Below, one piece after another: positions 1 through 5,835 of a stretch of 6,714 nt of DNA. The position numbers and the translations under genes were made by a program. The first letter of the stretch is position 1. Each line of letters opens with the position of its first letter. The notes beneath the pieces were generated by a model. It searched no databases, was not told the DNA's origin, and saw only the letters and a list, made by a program, of their open reading frames with translations. The DNA is from Labilithrix luteola (GTDB lineage: Bacteria; Myxococcota_A; Polyangia; Polyangiales; Polyangiaceae): assembly GCA_026225435.1 (NCBI GenBank), contig JAMFST010000592.1, positions 1 through 6,714 on the forward strand. The letters are read 5' to 3'.

Positions 1-2
1 CG

Positions 3-1181
3 CGCTACTGCCTGCGCGCCATCCAGAACGAGCGGGTCTTCGTCCAGCTCGAGCGCGCCAAGGTGGAGCAGGGGAAGCTGTACCGCGCCGCCAAGTCGCT
101 GGGCGCCGCGCTCAGCGAGGTCGACGTGCTCGACGCCGGCGTGAAGGCCGCCCGCGAGATCGCCAGCTTCGACCTGGCGGTGGTCACGCTCTGGGACGAC
201 AAGGCGAAGATGCACGAGGTGCGCGCCGCCTCGGCGGTCGGCGACGAGGGGCCGTCGGCGACCAGCAGCTCCGACGGCGTGAGCGGCGTCAGCGTGTCCG
301 ACGTCAGGTTGGCCAGCTCGGTGGTGAAGGGGGAGCGCGGCGTCTCGGCGCTGGTCGGCGCCCGCTTCGCGCCCAACGCGGGGCTCGTCTCCATGGTGGT
401 GCAGAACCGCTTCCCGCTCCCGTACAAGGGGGACTTCGACGCCTCGCACCAGGTGGTGCTGGCCAAGCGCCACCCCTGGCCGAAGATGCCGTCGCTGCTC
501 GTGCTCCCGCTCGTCACCCACGACCGCGTCCTCGGCACGCTCATCCTCGGCGCCCGTCGCCGGCACGCCTTCGGCGATACCGTCCGCCCGACCCTCGAGG
601 TCCTCGCCAGCCACCTGGCGGTCTCGCTGGCCAACGCGCGCATGGTGCAGGCGCTCGAGACCATGGCCACCACCGACGGTCTCACCGGCCTCCTGAACAA
701 GCGGGCGATGCTCGACCAGGCGGATCAGAAGGTGCGCGCCGCGGCGCGCTTCGGGCGGCAGCTCAGCGTGCTGGTGACCGACATCGACCACTTCAAGCGG
801 GTCAACGACACCTACGGGCACGACGTCGGCGACAAGGTCATCAAGGGGCTCGGCCAGGTCCTTCTGCGCCACAAGCGGGCCACCGACGTGGTCGCGCGCT
901 TCGGCGGGGAGGAGTTCGTGGTGCTCTGCGAGCAGACCGATCCGCAGGGGGCGATGCTCCTGGCCGAGCGGATCCGCGAGGAGCTGCAGAAGACCGTCTT
1001 CACCAGCGACAACGGGGAGTTCTCCGTCACCTGTTCCATCGGCATCACCACCTTCCCCGAGGGCGGAGCCGACTGGGACGCGCTCTTCAAGGCGGCCGAC
1101 GAGGCGCTCTACGTCTCGAAGAACTCGGGCCGCAACCGCTCGACGGCCTCCTCGCGGGGCAGCCGCCGCTCGGTCGCCTGA
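3..1181 (+). CDS. GAF-GGDEF diguanylate cyclase, 5' end outside window
   Basis: The product should make cyclic di-GMP from two GTP under control of an N-terminal sensor. The frame is open to the left edge. A GTG at 63 is a possible start, but the 20 residues before it (RYCLRAIQNERVFVQLERAK) read as real protein, like the helix linking two GAF domains, so I treat the gene as partial. Numbering from base 63: a GAF-like domain spans about 10-190. The GGDEF domain spans about 200-360, with DGLTGL at 205-210, metal-binding DID at 240-242, VNDTYGHD at 247-254 and the active-site variant GGEEF at 281-285, which is catalytically competent in this family. RATD at 272-275, five residues before GGEEF, matches the RxxD inhibitory I-site, so product feedback is expected. 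No membrane segment or HD/EAL domain is visible in this part. The ligand of the GAF domain cannot be read from sequence. The Ser/Arg-rich C-terminus is probably disordered. Confidence 0.93.
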   Translation, partial: RYCLRAIQNERVFVQLERAKVEQGKLYRAAKSLGAALSEVDVLDAGVKAAREIASFDLAVVTLWDDKAKMHEVRAASAVGDEGPSATSSSDGVSGVSVSDVRLASSVVKGERGVSALVGARFAPNAGLVSMVVQNRFPLPYKGDFDASHQVVLAKRHPWPKMPSLLVLPLVTHDRVLGTLILGARRRHAFGDTVRPTLEVLASHLAVSLANARMVQALETMATTDGLTGLLNKRAMLDQADQKVRAAARFGRQLSVLVTDIDHFKRVNDTYGHDVGDKVIKGLGQVLLRHKRATDVVARFGGEEFVVLCEQTDPQGAMLLAERIREELQKTVFTSDNGEFSVTCSIGITTFPEGGADWDALFKAADEALYVSKNSGRNRSTASSRGSRRSVA

Positions 1182-1225
1182 AACGACTTCACGAAGATCC
1201 TGCAGGCGAGCGTCGCGAGCGGCGC

Positions 1226-1231
1226 TAGCAT
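1226..1231 (+). promoter_or_regulatory. Possible -10 element (TAGCAT) for leaderless transcription of the gene at 1239
   Basis: TAGCAT fits the TANNNT form of a -10 box. It ends seven bases before the ATG at 1239, so transcription would start at or next to the A of the start codon. There is no Shine-Dalgarno-like purine run between the box and the ATG, which agrees with a leaderless message. No convincing -35 hexamer is seen 16-18 bases upstream. The spacing is the main evidence; the call is an inference. Confidence 0.4.
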
Positions 1232-1238
1232 CACCGGC

Positions 1239-1541
1239 ATGAGCGACGAACCGAACGATCCCAAGTCGACCCCGGGACAGGACGTCAAGAAGGCCTTCGG
1301 CCTGCTCTATCGCGCCGCGCGAACCGCGGTCGACCAGCTCCCGACGAAGAAGGTCGAGGAGGCGGTGGCCATGGGCGCCAAGGAGGTCGGGCGCGCCATC
1401 GAGAACGTCGCCAGCACGCTGGAGAAGGAGATCTTCCGCGGCGGCGCCACGCGACCGACTCCACCGACGACCCCGCCGCCTCCCGACCCGCCGGAAGCGA
1501 AGCCGGAGCACGAGCCGACCCCGCCGAAGGGCGATGCCTGA
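1239..1541 (+). CDS. Small helical protein with Pro-rich tail, coupled to YihY/BrkB gene
   Basis: This is a 100-residue hypothetical protein that I cannot assign to a named family. Residues about 14-66 (from DVKKAFGLLYRAARTAVDQL onward) have the spacing of amphipathic helices, with alternating Lys/Arg/Glu and Ala/Leu/Val, and no Cys. Residues about 70-100 are a Pro/Thr/Glu tail with runs such as PPTTPPPPDPP, probably disordered. There is no signal peptide or membrane span, so it is likely cytoplasmic or peripheral. The start is the only ATG near a plausible promoter (TAGCAT at 1226). Its TGA at 1539-1541 lies inside the start of the membrane protein gene at 1534, an 8-base overlap that implies co-transcription and translational coupling. 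A role as partner or regulator of that membrane protein is an inference from this arrangement. Confidence 0.85.
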   Translation: MSDEPNDPKSTPGQDVKKAFGLLYRAARTAVDQLPTKKVEEAVAMGAKEVGRAIENVASTLEKEIFRGGATRPTPPTTPPPPDPPEAKPEHEPTPPKGDA

Positions 1542-2715
1542 GAAGACGACCGCGACGCCGCAGCTCAGCGCGAGTCGTCGGGCCCTCCTCGATGTCGCCG
1601 ACGGTCTGAGCAGCGGGCGCCACTCGCTCTCGGCCTCGCTCAACCGCACGAAGCTGGACCCGCCGCTCCCCGACGACGCGCCGAAGCGGGCGCGCGCGTG
1701 GCGGACGACCTGGCGGCTGGTCCACGGGCTGTACCTCCACGACTCGCTCGAGGCGGCGTCGGGGATGGCCTTCCACTTCTTTCTCAGCTTGATGCCGCTG
1801 CTGGTGGTGCTCGGGTTCCTCCTCGGGCACTTCGTCCAGCAGCGCGGGGTCGACGCGCTCCTCGACCCGCTGCTCGAGGCGACCCCTTCGATGGCGACCC
1901 AGGTGGTGCGGCACGAGCTGGAGCGGCTCGCCGGGCAGAACGGAGCGCTGGCCCCCCTCGGCATGGTCGGCTTCGTGTGGCTCTCGTCGTCCGGTGTGCA
2001 TGGCTTGATCAACGCCTTCGAGCGCGCCGCGCGGGCTACCAAGCGCCCGTGGTGGTTCAAGCGGCTGATCGCCATCGCCTGGGCGATCACCTCGGTCGCC
2101 GCGCTGTGCACGCTGGCCGTGACGCTGGTGGCGCTCGACGGATGGATCCACCGGGTGGACCCCTCCGAGCCGGACATCGGCGCGACCCCGGCGCCGACTC
2201 CGCCGCCCATCGCTCCGACCGCGACCAGCCCCATCCCCGGCACCAAGAGCGCCCACGCCGGCGCGGGACGCGAGGGCCCGTCGTCCCACGACGTCACCCG
2301 CGAGGGCCCCTCCCGCGAGTCGCACGACAGCACTCACGAGAAGGTGCGCGAGTCTCGCGGAGCCATGATCCGCCGGCGGGTCCTCGCCGTGGCGCACGCC
2401 CCGTGGGAGCGCTACTCGGCGGTCTTCGCCTTGCTGGTGACGTCGACCTCGGGGCTGGCGATCTTCTACCGCTACGCCGTCAAGCACCCGTCCGGTGTGC
2501 GCCGCCGCAGCTGGCCGGGGGCGGTCGTGGCCATGGTCCTCTTCCTCCTCGTGTCGTGGGGGTTCGGCGAGTACGTCGCCACGCTCGGCCAGTACGCCCT
2601 CTATTACGGCGGTCTCGCGGCGGTCGCGGTGCTCCTCTTCTGGCTCTACCTGGCGAGCCTCGCGCTCCTGGTCGGCGCGGAGCTCAACGCTCAGCTCGAA
2701 GGCATTCGCGACTGA
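1534..2715 (+). CDS. YihY/virulence factor BrkB family membrane protein with hydrophilic insert
   Basis: This is a 393-residue inner-membrane protein of the YihY/BrkB family (PF03631, once misannotated as ribonuclease BN). The family's biochemical function is unsettled; BrkB was named for Bordetella serum resistance. Likely membrane segments lie near 78-100, 137-158, 176-202, 291-313, 327-345 and 357-385. Family-like stretches include SGMAFHFFLSLMPLL (76-90), RPWWFKRL (171-178), FYRYAVKHPSG (311-321), RRRSWPGAVVA (323-333) and the C-terminal FWLYLASLALLVGAELNA. An N-terminal arm of about 70 residues and a Pro/Ser/His/Arg-rich insert at about 206-280 make it some 100 residues longer than typical members of about 290. 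The insert holds a repeated REGPS (246-250, 256-260). The start overlaps the upstream stop by 8 bases. Only a weak AAGGG (1527-1531) lies just before it, so translation probably depends on coupling. Confidence 0.92.
   Translation: MPEKTTATPQLSASRRALLDVADGLSSGRHSLSASLNRTKLDPPLPDDAPKRARAWRTTWRLVHGLYLHDSLEAASGMAFHFFLSLMPLLVVLGFLLGHFVQQRGVDALLDPLLEATPSMATQVVRHELERLAGQNGALAPLGMVGFVWLSSSGVHGLINAFERAARATKRPWWFKRLIAIAWAITSVAALCTLAVTLVALDGWIHRVDPSEPDIGATPAPTPPPIAPTATSPIPGTKSAHAGAGREGPSSHDVTREGPSRESHDSTHEKVRESRGAMIRRRVLAVAHAPWERYSAVFALLVTSTSGLAIFYRYAVKHPSGVRRRSWPGAVVAMVLFLLVSWGFGEYVATLGQYALYYGGLAAVAVLLFWLYLASLALLVGAELNAQLEGIRD
2269..2309 (+). repeat. Two direct copies of an 11-base unit within the YihY/BrkB insert
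   Basis: CGCGAGGGCCC occurs at 2269-2279 and again at 2299-2309, exactly 30 bases apart. The repeat therefore keeps frame and gives REGPS twice at a 10-residue period. A further CGCGAGT follows at 2314. The bases between the copies are only partly alike (both copies lead towards a cacgac). This suggests slippage-type growth of the hydrophilic loop rather than a regulatory site. Confidence 0.6.
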
Positions 2716-2723
2716 AGCTGAGC
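2689..2723. repeat. Inverted repeat spanning the stop of the YihY/BrkB gene
   Basis: GCTCAGCT (2689-2696) is perfectly complementary to AGCTGAGC (2716-2723), an 8-base stem around a 19-base loop that contains the TGA at 2713-2715. Inside the loop, CGAA (2697-2700) can pair with TTCG (2705-2708) around GGCA. The position at the end of the operon suggests a terminator or an mRNA 3'-end stabiliser. No T-run follows, so a classical intrinsic terminator is not supported. Confidence 0.45.
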
Positions 2724-2766
2724 TGACGCTCGGTAGCGCCGCGTTTCCACAGGGTTTCCGGAATGA

Positions 2767-2787
2767 TCACGGCGTTTTATGCCGTGA
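2767..2787. promoter_or_regulatory. Perfect 7+7 palindrome: operator or terminator stem
   Basis: TCACGGC (2767-2773) and GCCGTGA (2781-2787) are exact reverse complements separated by GTTTTAT. With one bulged base the pairing extends outwards through GA and TC. As RNA it is a compact hairpin 52 bases after the upstream stop. As DNA its 14-base centre-to-centre spacing suits a dimeric repressor. The bases that follow (ATCTTGATG) are not a T-run, so a terminator is weakly supported; an operator for the protease gene is equally possible. Confidence 0.4.
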
Positions 2788-2812
2788 ATCTTGATGTGAG
2801 AAGGTGAGGGTG

Positions 2813-2834
2813 CGTGGCGCCTGAAGGCTCCACG
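2813..2834. repeat. Short hairpin with TGAA loop
   Basis: CGTGG-C-GCC and GGC-T-CCACG pair as 5 + 3 base pairs with a single C/T mismatch around a four-base TGAA loop. It is the second of three successive hairpins in the leader of the protease gene. It may be part of a structured 5' leader or a small RNA; nothing ties it to a known riboswitch class. Confidence 0.4.
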
Positions 2835-2850
2835 GGATGCGCCCGCGCAA

Positions 2851-2881
2851 GCTCGCGTCGTTTGCCCTATGGGCGACGAGC
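2851..2881. repeat. Imperfect hairpin upstream of the protease gene
   Basis: GCTCG (2851-2855) pairs with CGAGC (2877-2881), and GCCC (2864-2867) with GGGC (2871-2874) around a TAT loop; TC and GA may pair between them. Bulges of two and four bases make this weaker than the two preceding hairpins. In such GC-rich sequence chance pairing is common, so it counts mainly as part of the cluster. Confidence 0.25.
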
Positions 2882-3038
2882 GCGCGGCCGTTCTCTCACT
2901 CACCATGAGGCAAGAAGGCGCCAGCAACCTAGACGCCACACCAGAATGCCGCGACAACTCCCTGCCTCGACGTTCACACCTGCTCTCCACGACGTCTCAG
3001 ATTCGTCTCGATTCGGCGCTCTGCCTGCGGGTGGTCCC

Positions 3039-3902
3039 GTGATCGCGCGCTTCGGCAAGGCCGCGCGAGCGGCGCTGGCGCTGGTCGCTCTCGCCGCAGG
3101 CGGCTGCGGCCGGCCGGCCGAGGTGCCCGACGATCGCATGCTCCGCGCGCTGAGTGAGGAGACCAACGGCGTCGTCGCCATCGCCACCACGCTCGAGGCC
3201 AACGCCTCGCACGTCACCCTCTGCAGCGGCGCGCTGGTCGCGCCGAACCTCGTCCTCACCGCACGCCACTGCGTGTCGCGCGCGGTGACGGCGACCCCTT
3301 CGTGCGATGCCCGCGGGCGCTCGCACAACGGCGATCACCTCGCCAACGACGCCGACCCGGCGGACATCGCCATCTACGTCGGCTCGAAGGTGCGCCCCGA
3401 CCAAGACCTGCCGTGGGCGCACGCCAGCCGCACGCTCCACCCGACCGGCAAGGTGCTCTGCGACGCCGACGTGGCGTTCATCGTCCTCGACCGGGCGATC
3501 ACCAACGTCACCATCCTCCCCATCCGCCTGCACTCTCCGGTGGAGCCGGGTGACGTGGTCGTCCCCGTCGGCTTCGGCGGCGGCCCGGCCAACGCGGTCG
3601 GTGTCCGCGTGGCCCGCGACCGCAGCCTGGTCCTGGCGACCGGCCCCGCTGCCAACTCGGAGACCGGCGCGGTGCTCGGGCCGCGCGAGTTCGAGGTCGA
3701 CAGCGCGACGTGTCGCGGCGACTCCGGCGGCCCGGCCATCGACATGCGCAGCGGCGAGATCGTCGGCGTGGTCTCGCGCGGCGGCTCCTGCTCCGCTCCG
3801 GGCAACCACGTGTACACCCGGGTCGACGCCTACGCGAAGCTCGCGGGCGCCGCGTTCGCCGCGGCCGAGCGCGCGGCGGCGGAAGCTCTCGCGGTGAAGT
3901 GA
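3039..3902 (+). CDS. Secreted S1-family (trypsin-fold) serine protease, probable lipoprotein
   Basis: The product is a 287-residue chymotrypsin-fold protease exported to the envelope. The GTG at 3039 is chosen because it gives a compact signal peptide: a basic start (IARFGKAAR), the core AALALVALAAGG, then Cys23 followed by Gly, a plausible though not ideal lipobox (AGGC). Earlier in-frame starts at 2946 or 2814 would put 31 or 75 non-domain residues in front. The triad is His77 (LTARHC), Asp144 (DADVAFIVLD) and Ser229 (CRGDSGGP). Cys62-Cys78 and Cys225-Cys251 match the two common disulfides; Cys89-Cys141 may be a third. By alignment to trypsin the specificity position 189 is Ala223 and position 226 is His257, so Arg/Lys preference is not expected. 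The last 20 residues are Ala-rich. Substrate unknown; an envelope processing or defence role is an inference. Confidence 0.88.
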   Translation: MIARFGKAARAALALVALAAGGCGRPAEVPDDRMLRALSEETNGVVAIATTLEANASHVTLCSGALVAPNLVLTARHCVSRAVTATPSCDARGRSHNGDHLANDADPADIAIYVGSKVRPDQDLPWAHASRTLHPTGKVLCDADVAFIVLDRAITNVTILPIRLHSPVEPGDVVVPVGFGGGPANAVGVRVARDRSLVLATGPAANSETGAVLGPREFEVDSATCRGDSGGPAIDMRSGEIVGVVSRGGSCSAPGNHVYTRVDAYAKLAGAAFAAAERAAAEALAVK

Positions 3903-4187
3903 GCGGTCACTCGGCGGTCCGCGAGTAGCACGAAGGTCGCCATCTCGTAGTGATGGATGCCGTCGTCGGCGTCTCCGAAGACGTGGTCGAGCGACGCGTA
4001 TTCCGGCCTCCACAGCGCGAGGCGTCACCGGCACGAGGAAGCGGACGCCCGGCAGGAAGATGTCGAAGCCGCGCACCGTGCCCGCCGCGGCAGCGGACGA
4101 GAAGGCCAGCGCCGTCGACGTCAGCCAGAACAGGCGACGCGAGGGGCGGAAGGCCGCCGGTGATGGCGCCACTTCTCGCGTCACCAC
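3830..4187 (-). pseudogene. Cryptic small membrane-protein gene, apparently broken by a one-base frameshift
   Basis: Two - strand frames carry protein-like sequence that joins end to end. The upstream frame, from a GTG at 4187, reads through RRLFWLTSTALAFSSAAAAG and VRGFDIFLPGVRFLVPVTP, like a signal or membrane segment plus a second hydrophobic stretch. From about 4015 a frame one base away reads LWRPEYASLDHVFGDADD, GIHHYEMATFVLLADRR, and then an Ala-rich tail to TAG at 3830. That second frame is closed upstream by TGA at 4027-4025, so the shift must lie at about 4016-4027. The G/C-rich third codon position changes phase at the same point. Corrected length is about 118 residues, the last 24 or so antisense to the protease end. 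I do not recognise the family. A sequencing error, true decay or programmed shifting are all possible; the original end may have been near 3905. Confidence 0.5.
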
Positions 4188-4236
4188 GCTGACGCTCGCC
4201 GCCGGCCGGACATTTGCACCGGAGCGTACACCGTCA
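4188..4236. promoter_or_regulatory. Putative divergent promoter region between - strand remnant and Maf-like gene
   Basis: This 49-base gap separates the proposed starts at 4187 (-) and 4237 (+). It is locally richer in A+T than the flanks (ACATTTGCA at 4209-4217). On the - strand TTGACG (4237-4232) resembles a -35 box, with AAATGT at about 16 bases spacing as a poor -10. On the + strand GGAG (4221-4224) lies 12 bases before the ATG at 4237 and could serve as a ribosome binding site. All of this is weak and based on position. Confidence 0.25.
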
Positions 4237-5835
4237 ATGGACCAACATCTCGTGACCCTCTTCCAGGCGCTCGACCTGCTTGCCGGTGTCTCCGACGCCA
4301 TCGTCGTGGCGGAGCCGAAGCTCGATGCGGCCGATCACCTCAGTGAGCTGTTCGAGCGCTCGGAGGTCCTTCGTGGTCGCCTGGCCGAGGCGGGCGCGCG
4401 CTTCCAGGCGGCCGGATCGCCTTTTCCCGGTGGGCACGACGGTGCCGCCCTCGTCGCGCTGATGAAGTCCTGCAACGAGCGCATCCGGCTGGGCGATCTC
4501 GCGCGCGAGCGGATCACTCTGTTCCGCAACACCATCGACCTCTTCGGCGAAGCGTACGCGCTGCAGGTCATCGTCAACCTGCCGGCGATTGCCGCGCGCC
4601 CCTCCGTGGCCCGCCTGGGCAACGCCTTCGCCGGCAAGCCGGCGCTCATCGTCGCCGCCGGCCCCTCGCTCGACCGGAACATCGACGTCATCCGTCGCTT
4701 CAAGGGCAAGGCGCTCATCATCGCCGTCAGCCACGCGCTCGGGGCGCTCGAGCGCGCGGGCATCGTCCCGGACCTGGTCATCGCCATGGATCCGCAAGAC
4801 CTGCTGCACCACTTCGCGGGCACGTCGGTGCCTCGCTTCGAAGCGCTGGTGGTGGCGACCTCGTGCGACCCGCGTCTGTTCGAGCTCCCGGCGCAGCGCT
4901 TCGTCACCTTCAGCGCCAACACCGGGCTCGACACCTGGGCCTACGAGGGGCTCGAGACGGCCACCGCCGTCCCCACCGGCGGCTCGGTCGCCAACAGCGC
5001 GTTCTCGCTGCTCACGCAGTGGGGGTGCAACCCGATCATGCTCGCGGGGCAGGATTTCTCCTTCCCCGACGGGCGCTACTACGCGTCGGCCACCTGTGAC
5101 GAGAATGCGCGCTTCGAGCTGTCCGACGACGGTCAGGCGGGACGGGTGCGCGACTGCGGCGAAGGGACGCAGAAGCTCGTCGCCGACAGCGTGCAGAGTG
5201 TCCGCCGCGTACCGGGTTACCACGGCGGCGAGGTGGTCACCGACTACGCCTTCTCCGTCGCGCGTGACTGGCTCATTGCCGCCGCGCGCGCGCTCGAAGG
5301 GAAGGTCACCCTCCTCAACTGCACCGAGGGGGGCGCGTACATCGACGGGATGGAGCACGTCCCGCTGGAAGAGGCGGCGGCGCGCTACCTGACCGACGCC
5401 GGCGAGCTGTCGGTCGGCAAGGTCCTCGACGACGCGGCGCGAGACCTCGATCCGGAGGCGCGACGCCGCACCACGCTCGCCCGCGTGAAGGAGATGCGCG
5501 CGGCGGTGCAACGAGGAATCCACCACGCCACCGAGTGCCGCACGCTGGCCACCAGGGCCAAGCGCCGCCCGGAGCTGGTGACGAAGCTGGGCAAGGAAGA
5601 GGCCGCGCTGAGCGCCTCCCTCAAGGGGGTCGAGTTCCTCGCGAGCCTCATCCAGCGGGAGATCCGCGGCGTCATGGCGCTCACGCGCGGCAAGGGGGTG
5701 TCTGCCGAGGCGGGGCTCGACGCGTCGCTGAAGATGTACGAAGCGATCGCACGGGTGCTGCAGAGAGCACGCCCGTTCCTCGCGCTCGCCGAGGAGAAGC
5801 TCGCGGGAGAAGCGAAGGCGTCGTCCGCGGCCTGA
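4237..5835 (+). CDS. DUF115/Maf-type (motility-associated factor) glycosyltransferase-like protein
   Basis: This is a 532-residue protein with the DUF115/MAF_flag10 domain (PF01973). Characterised bacterial relatives (Maf) are needed to put nonulosonic (sialic-acid-like) sugars on flagellin; archaeal relatives (MptE) are pterin pyrophosphokinases. The N-terminal part (about 1-120) is helical. The domain core spans about 124-375, with ALIVAAGPSLDRNI (136-149), AMDPQD (183-188), PTGGSVANSAFSLL (246-259), GQDFSFPDGRYYAS (271-284) and NCTEGGAYIDGMEH (361-374), all typical of the family. Residues about 390-532 are a charged helical extension, possibly coiled coil. The frame can be opened to an ATG at 4060, but those 59 residues are Arg/Ala-rich, lie outside the domain and overlap the - strand coding remnant, so 4237 is preferred. 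No flagellin or nonulosonate gene is nearby, so the acceptor is unknown. Cytoplasmic; the tail meets a convergent repair gene. Confidence 0.87.
   Translation: MDQHLVTLFQALDLLAGVSDAIVVAEPKLDAADHLSELFERSEVLRGRLAEAGARFQAAGSPFPGGHDGAALVALMKSCNERIRLGDLARERITLFRNTIDLFGEAYALQVIVNLPAIAARPSVARLGNAFAGKPALIVAAGPSLDRNIDVIRRFKGKALIIAVSHALGALERAGIVPDLVIAMDPQDLLHHFAGTSVPRFEALVVATSCDPRLFELPAQRFVTFSANTGLDTWAYEGLETATAVPTGGSVANSAFSLLTQWGCNPIMLAGQDFSFPDGRYYASATCDENARFELSDDGQAGRVRDCGEGTQKLVADSVQSVRRVPGYHGGEVVTDYAFSVARDWLIAAARALEGKVTLLNCTEGGAYIDGMEHVPLEEAAARYLTDAGELSVGKVLDDAARDLDPEARRRTTLARVKEMRAAVQRGIHHATECRTLATRAKRRPELVTKLGKEEAALSASLKGVEFLASLIQREIRGVMALTRGKGVSAEAGLDASLKMYEAIARVLQRARPFLALAEEKLAGEAKASSAA

Larger units (their letters stand above)
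2716..3038. other. 323-base non-coding region rich in inverted repeats
   Basis: No convincing gene is seen here. The + strand frame that joins the downstream protease can be opened back to 2814, but its translation is an Arg/Gln/His-rich string without domain-like character. The first 90 bases are noticeably richer in A+T than the genes (for example GTTTTAT at 2774-2780). Inverted repeats lie at 2767-2787, 2813-2834 and 2851-2881. GTGAGA (2796-2801) can also pair with TCTCAC (2894-2899), which would enclose the latter two hairpins. The region probably holds the 3' end of the upstream operon and the promoter and 5' leader of the protease gene. I could not identify a clear -35/-10 pair. Confidence 0.55.

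Noticed and set aside
1285..2487. Long - strand open frame opposite the small protein and BrkB genes
   Set aside because: Its translation is a low-complexity Arg/Gly/Pro/Glu string typical of antisense frames in high-GC DNA, while the + strand has clear membrane segments and family motifs.
1698..2726. Alternative + strand frame inside the BrkB-like gene
   Set aside because: Arg/Ala/Gly-rich shadow frame without hydrophobic segments or recognisable motifs; the frame from 1534 matches YihY/BrkB.
2775..2804. Possible - strand promoter with CATAAA as -10
   Set aside because: No acceptable -35 at 16-18 bases and no - strand gene downstream for it to serve; the A+T bases are the loop of the palindrome.
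2814..3038. Longer N-terminus for the serine protease (GTG at 2814 or ATG at 2946)
   Set aside because: The extra residues are Arg/Gln/Pro-rich with no domain character, overlap the hairpin cluster, and would bury the signal peptide that begins cleanly at the GTG at 3039.
3307..3897. Second + strand frame inside the protease gene
   Set aside because: Ser/Arg/Thr-rich shadow translation; the protease frame holds the complete catalytic triad and disulfide cysteines.
3950..4192. Short + strand open frames in the protease-Maf gap
   Set aside because: Compositions are Arg/Ser/Pro-rich without protein-like character; the - strand reading of the same bases is far more convincing.
4234..5526. Long - strand open frame opposite the Maf-like gene
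   Set aside because: Arg/Val/Glu/Gly-rich shadow with no motif; the + strand carries the DUF115 signature motifs.
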